A stretch of DNA of 64,000 nucleotides, from positions 88,501 through 152,500 of the forward strand of contig CAJHNH020002813.1 in NCBI GenBank assembly GCA_905116865.2, read 5' to 3'. Source of the DNA: Candidula unifasciata (taxonomy: Eukaryota; Mollusca; Gastropoda; Stylommatophora; Geomitridae). The translations under genes were made by a program, and so were the position numbers. Each line of letters opens with the position of its first letter. Within the stretch, counting starts at the first letter, position 1. The notes under the pieces are model-generated. The model was given only the letters and a program-made list of their open reading frames with translations. It searched no databases and was not told where the DNA came from. Below are positions 53,250 through 63,734 of this stretch, piece after piece.

Positions 53250-53670
53250 ATCGATCGATCATTGTGTCCCCTCCAGGTTGCTACCTAAAAGTTTACCATA
53301 CCATCCTGAGATTAAAACATCTCAACCTGGGTGGTAAATCAACAAGTCAGAACCCAGATACCCCCGTCAACCTCCAGAGAAATTATAATTATGGCACCCG
53401 TAACGACTTCACCAGCCGGGAAAACCTGCAGTCTTATGATTGTATGAACCAGTTATGGGGAAACGCCCTTTACTTATATTTGTGTACGTGCGTGAATGCA
53501 TGTAAAAACATACTTTTTTTTTCCACGCCAGCAACTAACTATACAACACAGTAAACTGACGTTCATTACAATTATTCACGGTGCCCTCCCTGGCAGCTGT
53601 ACTGTCAGTTAATGTCTGGCCTGAAGACGAATCCTCTTTTCAGGTCCCGCCAAAAGCAACCTGCAGACGA
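53250..53670. other. No recognised feature
   Basis: A 131-codon open frame at 53159-53554 has no recognisable similarity and starts inside a LINE fragment. Confidence 0.4.
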
Positions 53671-53674
53671 CAAC

Positions 53675-54005
53675 GCATTGGAGTTTGAACAACGGATCAA
53701 CTTCATGGCACATGGGTAGTAACCCAAAAGTGCACCGTTCTTTCTCCTAACTTGGATCTGAGTTCGAAAAATCTCAGCACAGTGCACAGGCTCTGCAGCA
53801 CCGGCGAGGATCCTAAAATACTTGGGTAGATTACTACAAATACTAGGTAGATTTTTAACTCCAAATTTTCCCCGGGCGGCGCCATTAGGCTACTCTTTTC
53901 GATTTCCAACTGCAGAGGGATTTTTTTGCGTGCGCAACAATGCACACGGGCGTTTCATCTCACTACCTGGAGACCAGGGGAATTACTATAAGTTCAAGTC
54001 CACGT
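53675..54005 (-). mobile_element. SINE family S3, head degraded
   Basis: ttgaacaacggatcaact, gcaccggcgaggatcct and ctcttttcgatttccaactg match the copies at 250 and 940. Confidence 0.75.
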
Positions 54006-54403
54006 GAGCAAACCAGTGTGCTGGAGCTCCTACGACAGCCACTCACAAGAACGAAATGTAAAAGGTCGATAATAATTATTATATTTATTTTACTGGCATT
54101 TCAACCAAACTGGCGTTGATACGTGAACACAGATTAGACGGCACGGTGTGAAATTACTCCGAACTACCTGTAAAGTAAGTCACTGCACAAAGATTATAAA
54201 TACGTGTTCTTCTATCTTTCTACTTCTTTCTATGAGTGCCGATCACAATACTTTCTGTTACTTGATTAATGGACAAAGATTAGCATGAAGCCCCCCATGA
54301 TGGTGGGGAAATAGACTAGTATCTTTCTAAGAAGGGTGTCGTTAGAGTCGACTAGTTAGTGGTTTCCCTGAGAGGCCAGGAGTCAGCTTAGCCACCGCCT
54401 TCT

Positions 54404-54747
54404 CCATAAATAGAGTCGATGGTGGCTTAGCCACGACCGGCTCCAGCTAATGGGCCGTGCTGCTGACGTCACCTGGTCGGGCTAACGTTGCGTCGAGGGA
54501 AGACAACTTAAATTTTTAACTTTTAAATATCTACATACCTTCTTTAATAATTTCACAATTTTTAATGTTTAGCCGACTTTTCTTGATTATTGCCGCGGCA
54601 TCCATGGCATACATTCACGCCAGGTTGTCTCGGTGCCAAGTTTATGAACCGCTGCGTTAACACATTGTTAGCCCGATCCGGTGACGTCACCAGCACGGCC
54701 CGTCAGCTAGAGCCAGTCGTGGCTTAGCCACGTTTTAAATTTATAGG
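54404..54747. mobile_element. MITE with ~75-bp terminal inverted repeats carrying CRE palindromes
   Basis: Left arm gtggcttagccacgaccggc (54422 on) and right arm, inverted, cgtggctaagccacgactgg. Both arms run through gggccgtgctg(c/g)tgacgtcacc to cgggctaac. Each arm contains the full palindrome TGACGTCA (54465-54472; 54682-54689). The interior is AT-rich with no ORF. Confidence 0.85.
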
Positions 54748-54859
54748 CAGGTGGTCTCAAAGTGCATAAGTCCCCAGGTTTCGGCATTCCTGCTAGGGTT
54801 CCAGTTCCGGGTCAGGCGAAGCAAATTGTTTCTGTCGAGGGCAAAAATACTTCTGCTGC

Positions 54860-55240
54860 TGCCTTTACAGGCTGTGAACTCCGGTAGAAAGTTCTGGTAG
54901 GTCGCTGTACATGGACTCCGGGCTTGCTTCTTCTTCTTTCTTTTTTTCCTTCTTCTTCTTCTTCTTCTTCTTCTTCTTCTTCTTCTTCTTCTTCTTCTTC
55001 TTCTTCTTCTTCTTCTTTTTAGCGTTCACCTGCAGTAAACTCAGGCGGAAAGTCTACTTGTTCGTCAATTTCTGAACTTTCGTTTTGTTCCAGAACGTAA
55101 ATGCTGCGTGCACTTCCGTTTTACAGATCTTATGTGTATGCATAATGTTGGTTCCTGGCCTCTCAGACAGAGGCACTCCGACTTCAAACGAAGCCTTCAA
55201 TTAGTCGACTCTTACGGTTTGTTCTGGGACTTCAGTGTCG
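54860..55240 (-). mobile_element. Two nested SINE S1 copies around a (CTT)n tail
   Basis: One S1 3' fragment lies at 54860-54928. A second S1 copy (55020-55240) has its expanded (CTT)n tail at 54929-55018, so it inserted into or beside the first. Confidence 0.75.
54929..55018 (-). repeat. (CTT)n microsatellite (S1 tail)
   Basis: About 90 bp of CTT, the reverse complement of the GAA tail. Confidence 0.95.
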
Positions 55241-55430
55241 CGCGCATATCCGTTTTCAAAATCTAGCTTCTTGTGTGCGAGCACTTTTGACTCTATTTAT
55301 ATCTTAAATCCGACGCGTGTGCGAGCTACTGCTCCCTGGGCTCTCTGGCAGCTGCGTTCCGACTTAGGAAATGGGGATCCTGTCCTCCCTGCCAAACACC
55401 CCGAATAGCAAAGAGAGTTTGTTGTGTGGT

Positions 55431-55970
55431 TAGTTATGTCGAGAAAGGCCTCGGCCTAAACGTCAATTTGTATGTGTTGTGCACATTGTTCTGTTTCACC
55501 GTTTTGTTAAGCTTTTTAGTCACAGTTCACTGATTTAATTTTACATGAAAGCAGGTTTCAGAATTACCTCTGGTGGAGATAAGTATTGAGGGTACAACTC
55601 ACGTTTTAGGGCCCAAACAGGAGCCTGATTGGCCGTTTAGTGATGCGTCTTAACCTTTCGCGCGACTTTCTCTTATAGGGGTGTCAGGTTGCATAGGCTC
55701 TTACATCGCGATATACCGCGTTCCATACTACACCATGTTACCGCTACTTTTAACGACCCCATAACATCTACAACTGGCCCTTATTCCAAACCCCCAGGGG
55801 ACAGCCTCAGCCTAGGTCCCACGAGAGAGTGCATTCTACGCCCCGTGGTTTCCCGAAAACGCTGTGTTGCTTCAGAAAAGCTATGGTATCCTCCTCGTCG
55901 CCCGTCACTATACAAAACAAAACAACTTGATAACCTTGTGACAGACATTCGGGCGTGTGAAGGATGAATG
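55431..55970 (+). mobile_element. Penelope-like element fragments with hammerhead-like motif
   Basis: gtcgagaaaggcctcggcct then aaacgtc (55438-55463) resembles the motif at 58580. 55740-55870 matches, inverted, the terminal segment of the relic at 23965 (ccataacatctacaactggc, tcccacgagagagtgcatt). The 92-codon open frame at 55689-55967 overlaps this repeat and is not taken as a gene. Confidence 0.6.
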
Positions 55971-55974
55971 AACG

Positions 55975-56470
55975 GCCAGTCACGTCGTGTTTGGTCCCAA
56001 GTTAGTGAGTTGTTTCGTCTTGGGTTGTATGATCCACGTGCCTGGTCACACTGTAAGTATGATGCACCTCAGTACACCTGAGGATAAAACTAAATGTCCT
56101 ACCCTGCACAGTTCGTGGCGACCACACTAGACATTGGGCCATAAATACACTATCATGCTCAACGCCCGCCGCTCATAGTCTTCTCTCGTCTAGACCCGAG
56201 ACGTTTTGAAGAGCTATCTGGTTCGATCCTCGGTGTGGCTTCACACAATGGCCCGCTGGGCACTTGTTCGGGGGTCAGGTGTTGTGTATGTCAAAAGACT
56301 TGCTACGAGAGATAAAAATGTCAATCCTGTGAGTGGTTGCCTCAGGGGGCCCCAGCACATGTTTTGCCCAGGGTCCAAAATGCTGCCAAGACGGCCCTGA
56401 TATTAGATTTTGGTATTCACGGCCTAAGTTATTTCATGTGTTTATCTTTTGCATGGACGACCTCTAGCAC
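55975..56470. other. No clear feature
   Basis: An isolated ggttcgatcctcgg at 56220 resembles a B box without a convincing A box. 56085-56165 weakly resembles the body of S6. Confidence 0.35.
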
Positions 56471-56474
56471 TATC

Positions 56475-56835
56475 CTAATCATCATCATCATCATCATCCT
56501 CATCATTATCATCGTTCCTTTCATCATCATGTGCTGTGCCGGTAAGCGTAGGCTGTCATGTTTCGCAATCTGACGCAATTGCCAGAATCATGGATCAGTT
56601 CAATGTTTTTGCCTCACCCCATCCATCTGGCCAGGACATCTAGGTATTTATCTCTTTGCCTTCCTCTTGCTCTCTGACCATCAATCGTGCCAGTTGTTAC
56701 AAAGTTCCCGAGTTCATTGCTACTCACAATAGGTCTTAAAACATTGACTGTCTCCGTCCAATTGATCCAAGTTTATGACTTTCATATACCTGGATGAAGA
56801 TTGCTTCCTTTGTTGTTCTATCCTTCCACGATGTA
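56475..56835 (-). mobile_element. LINE 3' relic with (ATG)n tail
   Basis: (ATC)n on plus at 56476-56530 is the tail. The minus strand continues with decayed text like 48011-48400 (ttgttacaaagttcccgagt, atgactttcatatacctgg). Confidence 0.7.
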
Positions 56836-56837
56836 AA

Positions 56838-57112
56838 GTAAGAATCTCTTTTCACGCCTTTAGGTGCATCGAGCATATGGGAAGAGCAACCATATTGTTA
56901 CAGACCAATCGGCACTAGGTGGGTACTGTGGTTAGCATTACGCTGGCCGTCTTCACTTCCCCATTACATACACTCTGGCACCCATTTTAGGCTGGGTCGA
57001 CCTGCGACGCCCCATACCATGATAAAAATCATTGCAGCCAGCACTGGGTTTTGATCGCGGCACGTTGAAACAATGAATAGAACTCGCAATGCCTAAGCCA
57101 CGGACGCCTACC
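56838..57112 (-). mobile_element. SINE family S2
   Basis: aatctcttttcacgccttta to the degraded tRNA-like head near 57040-57110 (gcgtccgtggcttaggcatt on minus). Confidence 0.75.
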
Positions 57113-57249
57113 TTTCCCTGATATGCAGAGATTATCATGGAAGGGTAGAAAAACAAACTTAGCAGTTTTCATCCAGTCAGATAAACGCGCTGCCTCACAG
57201 TCCAAAAATGTGGTGATTGTAGGCAGCAGCAAAGAAAGTCATTCCTGAC

Positions 57250-57393
57250 CTGTAGATAAAACCAGCAATGGCTGCCCCGGTAGCTGGTCCAACCCAATAG
57301 ATCCAATGGTAACTCCAAACTTCTGTTTTATGAACGACCACAGCCGGACCAAAGCTACGGGCGGGGTTCATGGAGGCGCCACTGACTGCTGCC
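57250..57393 (-). CDS. Aquaporin exon, second NPA motif and helix 6
   Basis: On the minus strand the acceptor is gattacag and the probable donor gtcagg; 144 nt. It reads [16 protein letters not shown] to AAIAGFIY. If the donor is not used, the frame reads on 18 residues to TGA at 57195-57197, so this could alternatively be the terminal exon. Confidence 0.88.
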
Positions 57394-60169
57394 CTGTAAT
57401 CAAATTATATTTACATCAGAAGAATAATTTGTTAGTGCTAGCTATATAAACTGTTCAGAAAAAGAAATGCAGTCATCCGACGGCACGTTGTTACTGGTTG
57501 ACGCAATAACTCAAACTCCTAAAAACTTTCGATGACCCAGATGCATAACAAACTGCCAATTGATTGGCTGGTCTTATGTGCAATTTGAACAGTTTCACTT
57601 ATTAAATTAATAACATTTTGAACATCAAAATTATGCATAGCAAGGAGACTCACAAATGTAATGGATACACCCGTGCCTGTCGACTCAAGGATTCTGAGTT
57701 CTAATACGCATCTGTATTTATACTTTACAAATAGCATTGGCTTTAAAGTCTAACCAGGAAGTGTCTTAGAAAGTAAATGCTTTGCACACCCGTTTTACGG
57801 ATCTAGCTTATTCGTGTGCAGACTATTGGTTCCTCACCTCTAAGACAGAAGCACTCCGAATTTGAAGGAAACACCGCTAATCAGTCAACTTTTACGACTA
57901 GGGGCAGCGGGTCTATTGTTTCCCCTCCACAGTGGGACCTTCGTACCCACAAAGGGAATAACCGGGACCGACACTGGGACCGTCGGTAGCCACGTGTGTT
58001 TATGGGATTTCATACCCACCGATGGTAAGGTGGCTTTTGTGTGAGTACATGTAGCCACGTGTGTTTATGGGATTTCATACCCACCGATGGTAAGGTGGCT
58101 TTTGTGTGAGTACATGTAGCCACGTGTGTTTATGGGATTTCATACCCACCGATGGTAAGGTGGCTTTTGTGTGAGTACATGTAGCCACGTGTGTTTATGG
58201 GATTTCATACCCACCGATGGTAAGGTGGCTTTTGTGTGAGTACATGTAGCCACGTGTGTTTATGGGATTTCATACCCACCGATGGTAAGGTGGCTTTTGT
58301 GTGAGTACATGTAGCCACGTGTGTTTATGGGATTTCATACCCACAGATGGTAAGGTGGCTTTTGTGTGAGTACATGTAGCCACGTGTGTTTATGGGATTT
58401 CATACCCACCGATGGTAAGGTGGCTTTTGTGTGAGTACATGTAGCCACGTGTGTTTATGGGATTTCATACCCACCGATGGTAAGGTGGCTTTTGTGTGAG
58501 TACATGTAGCCACGTAAATAATGGACAAGTGCCGTAAGTGTTCAAGCATGTTTTAAACACAAAGAATTCTATTGAAAAAGGCTGCCCAGCCGAAACGTTA
58601 CGTTGTGTTGTTTTGTGCACGTTTTCCTCTTTCCCATTTTGTTGAGCTTTTTAGTCCAATTTCTCTGGAATTCATTGTATTAGCTTGACTGCAGTCACCC
58701 CCATAGTTTCACCATTTTAAACACAAAACATGAGAAATATCCCGGAGGTCACGATCCGTGTAAGTGCATTCAAATTTTTGTTTTAATCCAAATAAGTTAA
58801 AAATAATTACACTACAAAATATTAAAAAGTAACAAATTAGACCAGTGATTTCCAACCTCTGGGTGCGTGAGGAAGTTCTAAGGGGGTCGTCAACTAATCT
58901 TGAAAATAAGTGCCTCTGTACTTTCAGTGTTGGCGTCTGTGGCTTCGCCGGTAGCCGGGTTCGATCCCAGCTGCCCGCCTTGCGTTGGTTTCCACAGTGG
59001 TATTGAGAAGCAGACCATCCAGAAAGCAATGGCAAACTACTATACGTAAATTTGCCTAGTAAAAGCCAAAAAATGCTGGGGTTGATTCTGCAACGTACTT
59101 TTAATAATCCGTTAATATCAACATTTTTTTTTTTCCAGTTTACTTATAATTATTTTAAAGTATTTAAAAAACAAAAAGCCAAGGGGCTTTTGTTTTTATA
59201 AGAAGTTTGTACATCTACCGTTCACAATCAAATTAATATGATAACACGTGCAATTAATTATAGATTAAGAACACATTCCGACTCTTTTTGATCACATTTT
59301 GTTATGTTGGAAATACTGTCCGGGGTATGCAGAGAGTTCAAGGGAATAACCAGCGATTTTTTTTTTTTCTCTTGTCACTAGCAATAGCCAGAAAAACACT
59401 CACACTGAACAAGGAATATTCATAAACGACGTTGGCAAACACGACATTAGATTGATTAGAATATTTAAAGTTGTGAGAATTCGGAATTAAGTATGGATCG
59501 GCAAGAGAGGATGTATGAGAGTAGTAGTCCTCATAATCAAGTGCCTTGCCGACTGACTTTGGTGGTCATACCTCTCCACAATCTGCTATCTTCAACAGCA
59601 TGTATCAGTTCGTGTGCTGACACCCTCCATATAATGACAAAATACTGACAAGAATCTTCTCGTGCTGTCTTCCTTTATATCTTTTCTACAGATCCGTCCA
59701 GTGGTCACCACTTGTTTCAGCTTCCTTCTTCTCATAATATGACCACATTGATGACCACCTCTTTCTTATGTTTGTGATAAGTTATCTTTGAGCCCTCGCC
59801 TCTTTCTTCTTCTTCTTCTTCCTCTTCTTCTTCTTCTGTAGAACGTGTGTTTATGCTACTGGAACAGTCAGTATAAACTTGAAGACATTTGCTGCGAGAG
59901 ACGAATCATTTACCTGTATGCCCAGAATCGATGAATCTCAAATCAGCAATAACCTACCCTGCCAAAATATCCGCGGTGACGGCAAACCCAATTGCTAGGG
60001 GAGCCAGATCGCTCTTAGTGCTGGAGTCTACGGCTGCTAGAAGTACCGTAGAGACCAAGAGGGCGGTCAGAAGGATCTCGCAGAAGACAGCTTGTCCCGG
60101 TGTATGGTGTGCTGGCAATACATGCCCACCACCACCACATGTACCATAGGCGTCATAGCCAATAACAGC
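57250..60169 (-). CDS. Aquaporin (MIP family), C-terminal half, two exons seen
   Basis: Water or solute channel of the plasma membrane. Two exons on the minus strand, 60169-59958 and 57393-57250, join in frame across a 2.56-kb intron (phase 2 meets phase 1). The first encodes loop C and helices 4-5, with [18 protein letters not shown] and [17 protein letters not shown]. The second encodes the second pore half-helix [16 protein letters not shown] and helix 6, [17 protein letters not shown]. The Arg after NPA is the selectivity-filter Arg. The residue three before NPA is Ala, not the mercury-binding Cys of AQP1, so it resembles AQP4-like channels there. The N-terminal half with the first NPA motif was not found up to 64000, and the last exon is not recognised. 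The intron carries SINE copies, a 65-bp minisatellite and a Penelope-like fragment. Confidence 0.9.
57400..57765. other. Aquaporin intron, no further feature
   Basis: Nothing recognised. Confidence 0.4.
57765..57965 (-). mobile_element. SINE family S1, partial
   Basis: cacccgttttacggatctag to gtgggaccttcgtacccac. Confidence 0.65.
57986..58515 (+). repeat. 65-bp minisatellite, 8 units, nearly identical
   Basis: Unit gtagccacgtgtgtttatgg, gatttcatacccaccgatgg, taaggtggcttttgtgtgag, tacat. Units start at 57986 and then every 65 bp; the ninth is truncated. Only one substitution was noticed (c to a in the unit at 58311). Each unit has a CACGTG palindrome. It lies in the aquaporin intron. Confidence 0.97.
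58571..58720 (+). mobile_element. Penelope-like terminal fragment with hammerhead-like motif
   Basis: attgaaaaaggctgcccagc then cgaaacgtta: stem GGCTG/CAGCC followed by an intact GAAAC. The downstream text (ttgttgagctttttagtcc) matches 55500-55530. Confidence 0.6.
58915..59075 (+). mobile_element. tRNA-derived SINE, family S5
   Basis: Head gcgtctgtggcttcgccggt and gccgggttcgatcccagctg; the body, gtttccacagtggtattgag, is shared with 60965-61185. Confidence 0.75.
59080..59525. other. Aquaporin intron, no further feature
   Basis: AT-rich; nothing recognised. Confidence 0.4.
59530..59850 (-). mobile_element. LINE 3' relic with (CTT)n
   Basis: tcataatcaagtgccttgcc and accacctctttcttatgttt parallel 51440-51700 (antisense). 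A (CTT)n tract follows at 59804-59838. Confidence 0.65.
59958..60169 (-). CDS. Aquaporin exon, loop C and helices 4-5
   Basis: On the minus strand the acceptor is gttatccag and the donor gtaggtt; 212 nt. The exon begins [15 protein letters not shown] and ends ILAG. The [18 protein letters not shown] stretch is typical of AQP1/4-like channels. Confidence 0.88.
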
Positions 60170-60199
60170 CTGGATAACATAGAAATGTTTAGTTAGTAT

Positions 60200-60680
60200 G
60201 TTTCTAACGTCATCAATATTAATTTTATAGTAGGCATTTAAGGCAACAACGCTCTAAATATCATAGCAACATATCTACTTCTTCTTCAGCATTCTGAACC
60301 CTTAAGGTTCATTGCTGCAGATATCATCCGCTTCCACTCATCTCTCTGGTTGGCCTTTTCTTTCCAGTTGGTAACATCAAGTGTTTGCAGGTCTCTCATG
60401 TCATTATCTCTCTATCGTCTTCGACCATTCATCTCCCTTGTGTATACAGTTTTGAGCTCTCTGTTATTTGACATTCTCTCTTTTCTCTACTGTTATGAAG
60501 CATAGTAAACATTTTTTTCTAAAACTATTGTCACCATTATTAACTTCATAAAACCAACGAGAACACTAAATGTAAAGAAAGTATAGTTAACATTTTCTCT
60601 CTCACTATCATCATTACCATTAGTAACTTTATCGTAGGCAGAATAGCCAACAATGTAGGCTGCAACGGTCTCCAACATGC
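60200..60680 (-). other. Three diverged ~50-nt repeats beside the aquaporin exon
   Basis: Stretches near 60200-60265, 60530-60570 and 60590-60670 resemble one another on the minus strand (tgcctac, ataaagtta, gatgatag). One reads IVGYSAYDK, reminiscent of VIGYDAYGT at the start of the aquaporin exon. They may be decayed duplicates of that exon edge, or only AT-rich similarity. A LINE fragment (60285-60485) sits between them. Confidence 0.25.
60285..60485 (-). mobile_element. LINE F3 3' end fragment
   Basis: cttcagcattctgaaccctt, gctgcagatatcatccgctt and ctttccagttggtaacatca match 11880-12080. Confidence 0.75.
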
Positions 60681-60714
60681 ATTATTTCTTGTCCTCAATA
60701 TACTCCAGTCATCT

Positions 60715-60795
60715 CCTTGTGAGATGCAATTTTTCGTTATTTGAAGCCCTACTCTGCCTCTTTATCCTCATCCACATGGTGGCACTTTCTGCTGT
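60715..60795 (-). repeat. Repeat R-c, partial
   Basis: gttatttgaagccctactct and ccacatggtggcacttt; the middle is deleted. Confidence 0.55.
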
Positions 60796-60964
60796 TAGTC
60801 CATCTCTTTTGGCTAAGATCAAAGTGTAGTTTGCAGCGCTGGTCTGACCAAGAGGACCGGGATCGGTGGCATCCAAATCACAGGTGAAACCCAAACGGCA
60901 TGAGCTATCTTTAAAAAAAAACCTCATACCGGGCGGTTTCCCCGTTCAGTCCGGATTAGTTAGT

Positions 60965-61185
60965 TAGTTGCATATCCTTTACATGACGTTGCAGCTCCTG
61001 GCTGTTGTGAGGTTTTGCTAGACAAATTTACGTCCAGTAATTTGCCGTTACTTTCTGGACTTTCTTGATACCACTGTCGAAACCAACACAAGGCGCATGG
61101 CCCGCAGCTGGGATCGAACCCGGCATCCCGGCGTTACGAAGCGTTCGCATCGACTTAGCCACAGAGCCTACCAGTCCGGATTACG
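60965..61185 (-). mobile_element. tRNA-derived SINE, family S5, complete
   Basis: On minus, ggctctgtggctaagtcgat (A box) and gccgggttcgatcccagctg (B box), then the body to gttgcatatcc at 60965. Confidence 0.8.
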
Positions 61186-61349
61186 GATTTTAAATCCTCC
61201 GGGTAGTAGGGCGGCCAGGCCGGGCGTTTGGGAGACTGACCCGGTTTTAAAAAAAATCTTATGATGTTGTCTTCTTAATTGTTTCGTTGTCTAACTCGTG
61301 TTCTCTTGCTCTCGATCTTTCCCTCCAGTATGGTTTTTAAAAGCATATT

Positions 61350-62890
61350 ATGTCTGCTAATGTTGAACCATCAAGCAAACAAGAAATCCTTAAAGCTATT
61401 CACACTTTAAAGAACAACAAAGCACCAGACAAAGACGAACTGCCAGCAGAACTTCTCAAAGTCGATCCCAACACATCTGCTAGCATTCTGGAACCATTGT
61501 TCAAGGATATTTGGGAAAAAGAAGTGTTGCCTGACGACTGGACTGAAGGAACAATAGTCAAAATTCCCAAAAAAGGAGACTTAACAGACTGCAATAATTG
61601 GAGGGGAATTACTCTACTCTCAGTACCAAGCAAAATATTGTGTAAAATCATCATAATGCGGCTTGAAAAAGGAGTAGATAAATGCCCACGAGTGGAACAA
61701 GCAGGATTCAGAAAGGGCAGAGGAACAACTGAGCACATCTTCGCTATACGTAACATTTTAGAACAATGCAACGAATGGCAGAGAAGTATATATATTAATT
61801 TTGTGGACTTTGAGAAAGCTTTTGACAGCGTCCATAGAGACGGTTTGTGGAAAATTTTACGACATTATGGAATTCCAGAAAAAATAGTCAACATAATTGC
61901 TCTCTTCTATAAAGACTTTTCCTGCAGTATAAAAAATTACAATACATCTTTCCTAGTAAAGACGGTTGTAAGACAGGGAATGTTATGTCATCTCTCCCCT
62001 GCAACCTTGTGATTGATTGGATACTAAAGAACACAGTAGACAGGATATTAAGAGGCATACGATGGACTCCATTCACCATGCTTGAGGACCTTGATTTTGC
62101 AGATGATATAGCACTCCTATCACATAAACATGAACATATACAAGAGAAAAGTAACAGACTAAACTGCACAGCAGAAATGGTGGGACTGAGAAAAAATACA
62201 AAGAAAACTAAGGTCATGACAAACAGTCCAAACCAACAACCAGTGACCATAAGTAACCAATCACTTGAAAATGTAGAACATTTCACATATCTTGGCAGTG
62301 TGATGTCCCTACTGGGAGGGACAGAGGAAGACATACAGTCACGTCTGAACAAAGCTAGAGCTGCTTTTGGAAGGATGAGGCAAATCTGGAAATCCAATAA
62401 TTACTGCAGAGGAACAAAACTCTGACTCTACAAGAGCATCATTTTGCCAGTTCTTCTTTATGGAGCGGAATGCTGGAGAATGACCAAAAAGGATGCACAC
62501 AAGCTATCCACCTTCCACCACACATGTCTACGTATAATTATCACAATTTTCTGGCCAGATACAATCTCAAACACTAAACTACTTCAAGCCACAAACCAAG
62601 AAACTTTAGACAGTATGATTACCAAGAGAAGATGGAAATGGCTTGGCCACGTTATGAGAATGACTTCTGATATACCTGCCAAAATAGCTCTCACATGGAC
62701 ACCAGAGGGAAAGAGAAAACAGGGGCGCCCAAAAACAACATGGAGACGAACGATGGAAAGTGACCTGAGTGCGGCATCTTTGACATGGAAAACTGCACTA
62801 AAAATTGCACAGAACAGGAAAGCATGGAAAGTCCTCTCTGAAGCCTCATGTGCCACTAGGCATAACGAGAACTAATGATGATGATGATGA

Positions 62891-62905
<15 letters not shown>
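61350..62905 (+). mobile_element. LINE reverse-transcriptase relic, best preserved in window
   Basis: Two main frames plus a third after a stop. 61350-62012: LKNNKAPDKDELPAELLK, WRGITLLSVPSKILCKII, EQAGFRKGRGTTEHIFAIRN, NFVDFEKAFDSVHRDGLW. After a frameshift near 62000: LEDLDFADDIALLSHK (catalytic xADD) and TYLGSVMS. After a stop near 62425: LPVLLYGAECWRMTKKD, RRWKWLGHVMRM, GKRKQGRPKTTWRRT. The 3' end runs into (GAT)n and then (TA)n. The 5' part (endonuclease) is missing. It is an RTE/CR1-like non-LTR element; I do not assign a clade. Confidence 0.93.

Positions 62906-62971
<66 letters not shown>
62893..62971 (+). repeat. (TA)n microsatellite
   Basis: About 78 bp of TA following the LINE (GAT)n tail. 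Confidence 0.95.
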
Positions 62972-62974
<3 letters not shown>

Positions 62975-62998
62975 GAGTAAAGCACTATGTTCCACTAC

Positions 62999-63246
62999 CT
63001 AAGACATGTTAAGAATATACGGCTATATTTATATTTTATAGACCAATCGGCGCTTGGTGGGTAATGTGGTCAGCATCACACCGGCCGCCTTTACTTCTTA
63101 TGACTGTACCTGGTGCCCACTTAAGGTTGTGTCGACCTGGGAGCCAAGATTATTTTTGAAATAAAGTCTGGTTCTGTCAGGACTCGAACCAACAACCTTC
63201 CCATCCTCAGGCGAGTGCTTAGCCGCTACATCACGACGGCTCCCGT
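62999..63246 (-). mobile_element. SINE family S2, complete
   Basis: Body tagaccaatcggcgcttggt; on minus, head gccgtcgtgatgtagcggct and gttggttcgagtcctgac. Confidence 0.85.
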
Positions 63247-63282
63247 ATATATGTGTGTGTGTGTATATATATAATTCATGTT

Positions 63283-63545
63283 TGATGGAGTCGCCGGAGC
63301 GCAGTGGTTAGTTAACTAACTTGCGGACTGAAAGTCTTTGGTTCAAGACATACTATTGTTCATAAGGTCCCCGGTGGCCCAGGCCGAAAATTAAAACAGG
63401 GGCGCCCAAAAACAACATGGAGACGAACGATGGAAAGTGACCTGAGTGCGGCATCTTTGACATGGAAAACGAAGATTGCACAGGACAGGAAAGCATGGAA
63501 AGTCCTCTCTGAAGCCTCGGGTGCCACTAGGCATAACGAGAACTG
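63283..63545 (+). mobile_element. tRNA-like head fused to LINE 3' end (SINE-like chimera)
   Basis: 63283-63345: gtcgccggagcgcagtggtt (A box-like) and ctttggttcaagacatact (B box-like). After ~45 bp, 63393-63545 is nearly identical to 62718-62875, the last ~155 bp of the LINE, ending gcataacgagaact. The LINE stop and GAT tail are altered to ggtgtgact. Confidence 0.7.
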
Positions 63546-63734
63546 GTGTGACTAAAATTCTTCAATTATCTCTTTTTTATATTATTTTATTTCGGCAATT
63601 CTTTTTTCAACAAAGGTATAAATACCATTGATAAGTCTACTCAGAATTTCTGTTATCAGTCATCGTTATTATAAAAGTCATCATTTCATTATCTTTACTG
63701 ACTGACCGGTATGGCTTTAAATGCCCCTAGAAAT

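Noticed and set aside
53159..53554. 131-codon open frame as a gene
   Set aside because: Starts inside a LINE fragment; no recognisable domain, and composition like the surrounding non-coding DNA.
55689..55967. 92-codon open frame as a small gene
   Set aside because: Overlaps a repeat segment shared, inverted, with the Penelope-like relic at 23965.
57986..58515. CRISPR-like array
   Set aside because: Uniform 65-bp tandem units with no unique spacers, in an animal intron; it is a minisatellite.
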